A stretch of DNA of 64,000 bases from Glossina fuscipes (lineage: Eukaryota > Arthropoda > Insecta > Diptera > Glossinidae). The position numbers and the translations under genes were made by a program. Every line of letters begins with the position of its first letter. Within the stretch, counting starts at the first letter, position 1. Of this stretch, positions 54,982 to 64,000 are shown piece by piece. Under the pieces are notes generated by a model that was not told where the DNA came from, made no database searches, and saw nothing but the letters and a program-made list of their open reading frames with translations. Location: NCBI RefSeq assembly GCF_014805625.2, contig NW_023998414.1, forward strand, positions 39,592,846-39,656,845, read 5' to 3'.

Positions 54982-57900
54982 TAATTTTGTTGAAACATCC
55001 TACATCGTCTTATAAAGAGGAGACAATTTGTAAATATTCTGCTTGTGCTTTCTACTTCGTTGAAAACCTGACCGCGTTCTCGAAACTTTTTCTAAAATAT
55101 TAAACTTGACTTTAACGTTCAGTCAGTCAGATAAGTCAGATAAATAAGTTCGCTCAAATTTAGTAAAAATTAGTTTATTATTGTGTGTCCCTTTTTTGAT
55201 AAAATTCAACCTCATTTGAAATATGTTTTTTACAAATGTTATGTTGTTGATAATCGAAATATGCCCGACCGTTAGCGTTAGCTATGATCTTTTGCTTTTT
55301 ATCGTTTTACTCGTTGTTCCGAGGTGAAATAATCACGGAGCCATTTTCGTATATTTTTAATTTTAGTGAGCTGCTGATTTCCTAAATATGATTGCATCGA
55401 CTTGAAACGGTGCTCATTAGAAGGAAACAAGTCGGACGAATAATTTGAGAAACCGGGAGTATTTTCCAGTCAAAGTTTAAGATCACTTCTCGGGCTACTT
55501 TTACTGAAGAAAGACAGGGAGGTATCCGAATTTTCATCGTTATCAAGGCTTGAGTCTGGTTTATTACGGAAGGTTTTGAGGATGTATGCAATATCAGCCT
55601 GTGGCTTATTTAGTTGTGCCATGGATGCTCATCTATCTTGACTTACTTTTACGATATATTCTCTGCTTACAATGCTCTACTCCCTGATTTTTGATAAGAA
55701 AGTAAAAATTTGCTTGACAATAATCGCTTAAGATCAAGAAATTGATTGATATTCAGCTTGGAATCTTTTCTATTTTATTTTTCGTTCCACTTGCCTTCTT
55801 TAGATTTTTACAAATCCTTTCTTAGCGAAAAATGGCAACAAGAACAGATACAATGTCTTGCGTATAAGCGTAAGAAGTTTATTTCTCAGTTGTAAGCTAA
55901 TATATATGGCGTACGTGCTTATATACAAGTACGCCATCGTTCAACGAGCATTTAATTGTAATAAAAAGAAGAAAATTTTTAGATTTGTAGAATGAGAGCA
56001 TTGCGTAAAAAAAGGCACCAGGAATTGCGTATGTAGTTATTAACTCTGCATTGATGCCAACAATAATTCATTTCAGAGTATTGATGGATTTCAATATTGA
56101 AGACCGTTTATAATTTGCTTTGAGTCTTAGCATTGGGTTATTTTAGTTTAGTTGATTTCTTTATCAAGTTCTCTTTTTCTTTCTTTACGTGTGATTTGCT
56201 AAATCGCGGGAAATATTTAAAAAGGATTCATGTAGTCGTGAAACTTGGTCGTTATTGGAGGGTAAAAAAAGGTTTCAAGTTACCGATATTTATGCAAACA
56301 AATAGATCGGAATGTTAATCTCATATATTCTATCAATTTGCTCTTCGCAAAAATGTCGTTCTAAATCGATTCGGGTTTCTTTGGGAAATCGCAATATTTT
56401 CTGATAAATTTCTAGACGAGATCTTAATTAAAGTAATCTCCGGGGGCCAGAACAGATTGAATGGATTACCAAAAAGATAAAAATTAAAATATTGTATTAT
56501 TATTTGTAATAAATATATTTTCTTTAACAAAATGAATACAGTAAACACGTTACGCAAACTTGAATGCGATGGGTTAAATTTGCACTGTTCCTGATTCGTT
56601 ATCACATCATATAATTAGAGTGCTACTCAAAGAAAAGCTTGTAAATTTTCATCTGTTTAAAGCTTTCTCCTGCGTATTTGTAAATAATTATATCAAGATC
56701 CACCGATTATTAAAACTGTGGCATCTTGCTTTAATTTTCTTTCTTTTTAAATCGGTCGGATTGATGGCTTAATTAACATTAAAAAGAAAAAAGAAAAAAC
56801 ACTTAAACACATTTTAAATTTGATAGCTGCACAGCTGAGTAAATTGATAAGAGCAGACACAATCGATTTGCAGCATTGCCATGTACGAGCAAATTAAATC
56901 ATTTGCAATTTTAAACGTTGTCCGCGGGTTGGCGATTGCCCATCCCTGTTCTAGAGAATGAAGGCCCTAAAACAAAGATTAAGATTAACCGACCGAAAAA
57001 CAATCTTCTGAAAGTGCCTATAAAAAGTTGTACCATTCAGGCTGACAGGAAAACGGAAGAAACATTTGCATTTTTTTTTAAGTACTTTCCCATGACTATT
57101 TCTCTTTCTAATCGTTACAAAAAGACATGTAGAAGAAAGAAAACAACGAGTAATGAATATTTCGTTCTGTTTCCTCAATAAATTTTCTATTGCTTACATA
57201 TGTGATTAATAGATAAAAAGCTAGATTGCGCTTAAGCCCTGTAGGATGATGATAAAAAAAAAAAACAAAAAAAAAAATTATTACGAGCATATGTGTCTGT
57301 AAAAGATGTTATAATAGAAGGTGCTTTGAAACCATGATTCAAGATCTCTGCTATACATATACATATATAGGCGTTTAACCGATGTGTACCTACATATGCA
57401 TATGCTGATGTCGTTTCACACACGTTAACGCATTTTAACTTTTTTCTCATTTTCGTTGTGCCGATGAATGCTTTTCTTATTTTGGTTATTCATGTGTATA
57501 ACTTTATAAGGTTGCACACTGAAGCCATCAAAAGAAAATATTTTTAATATTTTCATAACGTGATGCGGTTCGGTAAAAATCTCCATATATTACGTTAACA
57601 GGCGTAGGAGTTTAACATTAATATTATTTTATATTATATATGTTGTCTTTATATTTTTGTAATTTTCACTAAAATAAAATTTTATTTCAAAATTTAAACG
57701 TATTAAATAATTTTTTTTGCGACATTTTTTTTGTTATTGTCTTTTAAAAATTTTTATTAAACCGTTTGCAACCTTGAAGCCACCTAAGTGCTTAAATATA
57801 TAAATAATGGAATTTTATTGTTTATAAAATGTGCAAATAAATCTTTTTCTAACGCATTTCACAAGAATTATGTTTAGAATCAATAAACACTATACGCTTC

Positions 57901-58094
57901 GCTCTTCAATAATGCTTTTACACAGGTTAACAAAAAATGCAGGCATATTAAATTCATTATTCCATTTGTAAAACTCACGATAGTGAGGAAATTTTTTTTC
58001 TTAAAAAAGTTGTTAGACGACCAAAATTGTGAGTGTATTGACACCTTGGGCGAACGTATGTGTATGAACACCTTGAAGGATTTGAGACTGACCC

Positions 58095-58470
58095 ACATTT
58101 TATTATACCGAGTGATTCAGAATCAAATTTTTCGATCTGTATCGATCTAACCTTGTCTGTCCGTCTGTGTTTCGTGTTTCTTTTTTTTTTTTGTATTCAC
58201 CCTATGGGACATATGATTGCAACGATCGGTTCGCACAATTCCTATACCCTAAAACTCGTACGGCGCAGGATATATTAAGCTTGTGCGCGGTCGTATGCAT
58301 GCTAACAGTCAGAAGGACTTAAGATAAACCTCTCTGTATTATACCGATGATAGTGATTAAGAATCATTTTCTGAATCGATCTAAACCTGTCCGTTCGTCT
58401 GATGTCTGTGATGTATGTAAATTTTTGTTCAACCAACACATTGCAATTTTTGAGATATTCTGATGAAATT
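58095..58470 (+). repeat. Two adjacent fragments of an interspersed fly repeat
   Basis: Segments at about 58105-58170 and 58340-58400 both read TATACCGA followed by GTGATT, AGAATCA, a CTGAATCGATCTAA-type block and CTGTCCGTCTG. This tandem-like arrangement, with a similar fragment at 53.07 kb, fits the TATACC-ended short repeats common in fly genomes. Confidence 0.5.
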
Positions 58471-59206
58471 TGGTGCAGTGACAAGGACGAACGTTATTGA
58501 AAATGGGTCGGATAGGACCATTAATTCGAGCACCCCGCATCTTAAGCCTCATTTGAAAGTCTTTATATATGTTAGTAACTGTATTAGACGAGATGATATC
58601 GAGTATTTAATGATGGGCCGTGTGCCACTATAGTGTTCTTAGTTATCTTTATCTATTATTGATTGACATTTTTTTTTTTTAATTGATATTCGACAATAAT
58701 TTTACATATTCAGCCCTAATTTTTACTTAAACGAACGTAAGAGTTGCGGCGGAAAACTTTGATATTTCCATATATCTAATGGATGGCCAAAATTCGTCAT
58801 AAAAATGTATATAATTGCGTTAATTATTTGGAATAATTTTAAAAAGCAAGGAGCAATACCTATACACTATAAATTGCTTATAAATTACTTCCTTTGCAAT
58901 TACATTGCTTAGCATATGCTACGCTTTCATATCCGGTCGTTTGTCTTATAAAAAAAAAAAAAAAAAATAAAGATTTTTTATCTCTACACCTGGACGCTTG
59001 TAATTCTTTATGAAACTTGCTTAATTTAATTATTTAATGATTATGTGGGCATTATTTTTTTTTTATTGTTGTTTTCATTTCAGAGTTCAATAACCAACAT
59101 TCCAACCTTATGTTGTCTGTATATGTAATTTTAACCATAACTGAAACTATAATTGTTAAATCGGTTCTTCAATTTTAATCCGTGCATCATGTATATAATG
59201 CAAAAA

Positions 59207-59320
59207 GCTGGAAAGAGAAAGATCAATAGATAGAGAAAGACAGAATGAGTGAGAGAGACAGACTGATAGAGTGGTCAGGGAGGAAGCGGGCGAATGAGAA
59301 TGAAAATGAGAAAAACAAAC
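59207..59320 (+). repeat. Purine-rich (GA-rich) tract
   Basis: About 110 bases dominated by GAGA/AGAA runs with few pyrimidines. Such tracts can recruit GAGA-factor-type proteins or form triplex DNA; no function is shown here. Confidence 0.6.
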
Positions 59321-59680
59321 GCATTCATTGATTGCATACCAATTATCTAGCACCATAACTAACACTGCCGCCAGCGGCGATTACAGCAATTGTGTACCTG
59401 TGTAAAAGTTTACGCTATATACCTAACATAGCACAACTTCATGTTTAGAATTTGAAATTCAGACTTACAAAAAACTGCTTAACATTCACAATTCATTCGT
59501 CGATCATTGTATCAAAAAGCAGCAGCCACAACAACAACAACAACAATAGCAACCAAAAAAAAAAAACTGATGCAACCTACGCATCACCATTAACCACAGC
59601 AGCGCAACCGCAAATCTTGTGGAATTAACGTATTGCCTGATTGTTTTTTTTATTTATTTTTTTTTTATTTTCAACTTCTT

Positions 59681-60085
59681 TATACCCATCACCGAACGGT
59701 GAAGGATATATTCATTTTGTCAAAACATTTGCAACGCCCAGAACGGAAGCTTCATTGACCCCACAAAGTATGTTTATATTCTTGATCATTATCAAAGCGA
59801 TTTAAAAATGTCCGTCGTGTTCGTTCTTGTGTTCGTTGTCTGTTGTGAACATTTTCATGACTGCAAAAATTAAATTAAACAAGTTAGCAGTGCAAATCGT
59901 CCAAATCGGTCGAAGGACACGTCTATAAGACTCACATGCCTAGGCGATAAACATTATAAAGACTATGAACGTTTTCGCATTCAATGGCATGAAGTACGAA
60001 AGTGCAGTTCTTTTCCTTTTTTTAGCCTCTTCCTAGGATAACAGTGTATGGGTATAAAAGATTCGACCATGACCGTATATAATTT
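59681..60085 (+). repeat. MITE-like element with TATACCCAT/ATGGGTATA ends
   Basis: It begins TATACCCATCACCGAACGGTG at 59681 and has the inverted end ATGGGTATA at 60048-60056, followed by a GACCATGACCGTATATA stretch. Internal text includes TATTCTTGATCA and a GTCCGTCGTGTTCGTTC-type block typical of short fly repeats. It has no coding capacity. Confidence 0.6.
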
Positions 60086-62025
60086 TTTTTGGTTTTTTTT
60101 GTTTTCAGTTTATTGTGTTTAGTCAACAGTTTTGTTTACTTTATTTATTTCTTTGTTTTTTCTCTTTCTATAAGAAGAGAGAGAGAGAGAAGGCGCTCAG
60201 GGATCTTGTTTCTCTTAATGTTATCTTAAGATTTTATAGTTTGCTTACTGCTAAGACTTCATATCATATCTAATTACACACTTTATAAACTCATTTGTGC
60301 ATATGTGTGTGCATAGAACTGCTACAGTAAAACATGTATAAGTGCCTTTAACATTTTGCTTACATTTATGTGAAGACGAAGTTCTCAAGCTTAATAATAA
60401 AGATTCTTAATACTTGGAACTCGCTAAGTAACGACATTGACAAGCCCAAATAGACATCATTTCCAAGTCAGTCTTTCTGCCAATTGGCAAGCAAAGCAAA
60501 GTTATTGAGCGGTGCATAAAGCTTTAGAAAGCCCCCGGACAGCATTGTTCGTAGTCGAAAAATAGTTTGTGCCGGCTCATGAAGTGAAAGTGTGTCAGAT
60601 TAGTAGCTTTTCTAAATTCGCTTTAGCGCAAATAGCATTTTTCCCTTTATTGAAAGTTTTGAACCCTGCTATGACTATTCCACTGTAACGTAGATTATGG
60701 TCATATGATAATATACGCATCATCAGCTGCCCGTCGGTGATGTTTGAAGTTTTGCATAATCTTTTTTTTTTGTCGCTTTTATATAATTTCGATGTGAGTG
60801 GTGAATTCTCCTCTAAAGTTAATTACTTGCAATCATTTGTAATCGTGTTTGCTGTGTTAAACACTTAACTATAAATTATTTTTAATTAGTTTTTTTTTGT
60901 TTTTATTTTCTTTAACATTAATGCGTCGCTCATTAAATATTTCACATTAACAATAAGTAATTTGTTTACCTAAAGCAAGTTTTCAATTTATTTGAGACTA
61001 AATATCTTTGTTTTTAGCGGTCGAATTTCGAACCAGGTTAACTACGCTATGAGTTCTCATTCTAATAAACTTTGGAAACTAGTTTTTTTTTTTTTTTTTT
61101 TTTTAAGAAATAGTTTTGAAATTTGTTCAGTTTCTTCCTTTCTATCTGGTAGTTTTTTTTTTTTTGTTTTTATTATTTTTTTCTTTATTTACACCTTGCA
61201 ACATATAAAGGTTAGGTAGTCGAAATAAAGATAAAAAATTAAACGAGTAGATAACAAGTGGGAAAATTACATTCAGCTTGGCACACAAATTTTCGAATGT
61301 TTATCGCCTTAACTAAATATCTAAGAAAAATGCAGAGATAATTACAGGCGTGACAGGTAACTGAACGTAACTGATTCTAGATACACGTTCGCTTTTTACA
61401 AAGCCTTGTCTAATGTTTCTACAAAATTATAGCTTGATCTGTTGTTGGTATGACTTGTAAGTTGCAGTCTTTTCTTCTAGTGTCGCGAGATCATACCCAT
61501 AATAAGAGTTAATTTACACATATCGGTTTCGATTTTTTACACTTGGTAGTTCCAATATTATAAACGAATGGGCAGACAAACCGGCATTGCAAAATCGCCT
61601 CATCATTCCATCGCCTTCTTGCTGCCGATCATAAGAATATGAAATAGATATGCAATTAGTTTAATAGAAGTACAAATAAGTTTTTCTATCGTTTAACAAA
61701 AGATGGCCCCACTGGAACGTTTTGTTGGAATTGCCAGATGTTAAATGTAATATCGTAAGTTTAGTCACTTGATAACAACACAAACTTGATTATTAGAAGT
61801 ATTAGCGACTTGGTATCAGCATCACGTAATTTTCTTGTGTCGAATAGGAGTCACTTGCAATTTACTTTTGAAATTTATTTTTTCTGCTTAATATGGGAAG
61901 CAAGGAGCTGCCCAGTCTTTATCGAAAATGAGTAGTGAATAGAGTTACAATATCCAAAGCTCAATTAACCATGATAAATAGTAGAAGAACCTGTCGCTAA
62001 TATCGACTACAAAGGTGATTGTTCA

Positions 62026-62090
62026 TGGCGGGCCCATTTGGGGGAGAGCGTCGGACTGCAATCAGCAATAGTTGATTCAATTAGGGCAAA
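62026..62090 (+). other. Pseudo-tRNA-like stretch
   Basis: GGGGGAGAGCGTCGGACTGCA looks like a tRNA D-arm/anticodon region, and GTTGATTCAATTAGGGC about 20 bases later like a degenerate T-arm. It does not fold into a convincing full cloverleaf by eye. A SINE head or tRNA pseudogene is more likely than a working tRNA. Confidence 0.35.
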
Positions 62091-63579
62091 AAATTGATGT
62101 GTTAAGGTAAAAGTCATGATACCGTAAGTTTTCAACACAAACGAATTTTAGTCCATACAACAAAACTCGCGTAAGAAAGATTTGCGGTTCCAAACTCAAG
62201 TGTCGTGCCACACACCCACTGTTAACGCTTTATTTTGAAAAATATCTGTATGAGCAACCGCTTGTGTTTACTTACTTGAAGCTGTTTATCAACATTCCGA
62301 CATTTGTTTTTTGACCTATTAGTATGTTTCAACTTTTCATACCAGACGACTATCCAATACACCATATATCAACCAATTAAAAATCAAATATATGCATAAG
62401 TAATAACATATATAATAACCCTAATCTCTAAAGATCATCATCATCATCCACACTACAGGCTGCATAATTATTTTCAGCCCTATAGCTTACCGGCAAAGAG
62501 ACACTATATCAAATTCTAAGGTCTATATGTTAGCACTAGCGTGTAACAAGTTGCCACGATCGATTGTTTTATTTTAATTAAACAAATTTGAATAATTTAC
62601 AAAGATTGCTAAAGTGTTTTTCGCTCTGTGAATAAGGGGCAAATTCCAGAAAGATATAAAAAAAAGCATTGTACGCTTTTTTATTTGAGCAAAAAATATT
62701 ACCTTAGCGGTCGGATATGTTATGTAATAAAAAACGATGCTTGAGTGAATACAGCATAACACGTTGGTCTCATGAGAGTATTAAGTTTCTTATAAATGAA
62801 AAATAGAGTTAGATGTGATTATCGCAAAATTCACTTTAAATCGAATAAAATTTATTTGGTCATTTTGATTCATCCGTGAATGTCTTAATTCTCATCATTA
62901 AAACTATAGTCGACCTTTTCTTTAATACCTTCTCCATGTTGCCTATTAAGTCGTTAAAAAAAAAAAACACTATTAATAGCTATTCTCGGGACTATAAAAT
63001 TGTTATTGTCATCCATTAAAATGTATAGTTGTTGCTGCTGCGTTCAAGTTTTGCTTTTTCAAATGCTTTTTCATTTATTCATAGTAAAAGCAAAAATTAA
63101 ACGTTTAACACTATGATTAATTACATTTTCGTATTGTAGCGTGTGTTTATGTGGTGTGGTGTGTTTATGTGATGTTTATGTTCCTTTTTTGGCACACCGC
63201 ACTCTTAAGAATTTTTCATGTCTTCACGTATGTTTGAAAAGCGTCTCGAGACCGTAAAGAGACATTTGGTCAAGGCTGGACGTGAAGAAAGCCTTATTCA
63301 TACTTCATATTTTTATATCTTCCTTCTTTTCGTTTTTTTTTTTTTTTTTTTTTTGCTAGTACTTGTTATTTAAGGGCTTTCACTACTTTCCAAAATTGTC
63401 CATACTTAAGCGTTCATAAATTATAATAATTTCATTGTTTTTTTTTCATTTTCATTTTTTTTTTTTACTATTTGTGTAGTTTTATAAAATTGTCGTGAAA
63501 CCAATTCATAAAAAAAGAAAAACCGCTTAAATCATTTCAATCAAGTACAATTATATAAAAACATTTGAAAAATTCGTAT

Positions 63580-64000
63580 TTACAATTTTGCTGTAACCTG
63601 TTTGAGATCTACATAGGCGCCGGTAATGACATTTTTGCCCGTCTCTACAACACTTGTAACGAAATGTATACGTTTGTTTTCCTTCCACATGTCAATTTGT
63701 AAAGTTTGCCCTGGTATAACGGGAGCAGCGAAACGTACTTTAACACATTTGAAAAGAGATGGATCATTGTTAGCATATTTAGCCAGAACCGCACGCACCG
63801 AAAAGCCCATTGAGCATAGGCCATGCAAAATGGGTGTTTTGAAGCCTGCCATCATCGAAAAGTTAGGATCGATATGCAAAGGATTTAAATCACCTGATAA
63901 GCGATATAGAGCCGCTTGATCTCTACTTGTGTTGTATCGTATAGTGGCATCAGGCGAACGTTTTGGTGCAGGGACTATGGGTATAACACCGTGAATGGGA
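63580..64000 (-). CDS. Mfe2: Mfe2, peroxisomal multifunctional enzyme type 2, C-terminal part
   Basis: An open frame enters from the right edge and stops at 63580, giving the last 139 residues. It holds the hydratase 2 (MaoC/hot-dog) core. The signature [14 protein letters not shown] contains the catalytic Asp and His, followed by [20 protein letters not shown], then [17 protein letters not shown]. It ends in AKL, which is a peroxisomal targeting signal type 1. MFE-2 carries dehydrogenase and enoyl-CoA hydratase 2 activities for peroxisomal beta-oxidation; the insect form has no C-terminal SCP-2 domain, as here. The dehydrogenase part must lie beyond the window. It faces kat80, whose exons run toward it. 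Confidence 0.93.
   Translation of the reverse strand, partial: PIHGVIPIVPAPKRSPDATIRYNTSRDQAALYRLSGDLNPLHIDPNFSMMAGFKTPILHGLCSMGFSVRAVLAKYANNDPSLFKCVKVRFAAPVIPGQTLQIDMWKENKRIHFVTSVVETGKNVITGAYVDLKQVTAKL

Larger units (their letters stand above)
52302..63579. other. Eleven-kilobase non-coding stretch, probably kat80 intron and/or intergenic
   Basis: No exon with recognisable homology was seen on either strand between the last kat80 exon and the Mfe2 stop codon. It contains a SINE copy (54.8-55.0 kb), fragments of one or more interspersed repeats (53.07, 58.1, 58.35 and 59.7-60.1 kb), a purine-rich tract (59207-59320), a pseudo-tRNA-like stretch (62.03 kb) and many poly(T) runs. The right end includes the Mfe2 3' UTR. 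Scattered 60-100-codon frames have biased, low-complexity composition. Confidence 0.5.

Overview
The window is AT-rich nuclear DNA of a fly, most likely a higher (schizophoran) fly and possibly a calyptrate such as a tsetse; the species is inferred, not proven. The evidence is small spliced genes with canonical GT/AG introns whose products closely resemble Drosophila proteins, long homopolymer and (TA)n tracts, and decayed insect-type retrotransposons. One 10-base N gap shows it is an assembled scaffold.

Layout. 1-222 (-): an internal exon of NiPp1, a nuclear inhibitor of protein phosphatase 1, cut by the window edge. 3.5-4.5 kb (+): a three-exon PLGRKT (plasminogen receptor KT) homologue. 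6.3-7.6 kb (+): five-exon Lsm12. 11.2-14.7 kb (-): full-length Usp7 deubiquitinase. 19.4-22.2 kb (-): a tandem Usp7 paralogue whose C-terminal ubiquitin-like half is replaced in frame by a DUF4780 domain; this is the most unusual gene here. 24.1-25.6 kb (+): a short, secreted-type TTC17 homologue. 27.5-31.4 kb: a tRNA-derived SINE with perfect target-site duplications and non-LTR retrotransposon remnants. 34.3-34.75 kb (+): a truncated axonemal dynein intermediate chain (DNAI1-like) fragment lying between 70-bp direct repeats. 36.6-41.7 kb: duplicated repeat units around the N gap and broken Ty3/gypsy fragments. 43.1-43.8 kb (-): a UPF0488/C8orf33 homologue. 46.0-47.9 kb (+): licorne (MKK3/6-type MAP kinase kinase). 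48.6-49.9 kb (-): proteasome subunit alpha4. 50.8-52.3 kb (+): the first three exons of katanin p80; the remaining exons are not visible in the window. 52.3-63.6 kb: repeat-bearing non-coding DNA, probably intron. 63.6-64.0 kb (-): the C-terminal hydratase end of the peroxisomal multifunctional enzyme Mfe2.

The genes are independent housekeeping loci, not an operon or pathway cluster. The two links are the Usp7 tandem duplication and the protein-turnover theme shared by Usp7 and proteasome alpha4. Prosalpha4/kat80 and UPF0488/lic are divergent pairs, and lic/Prosalpha4 are convergent. Exon boundaries were placed by hand from splice consensus, reading-frame phase and remembered family sequences, and no alignment was run.
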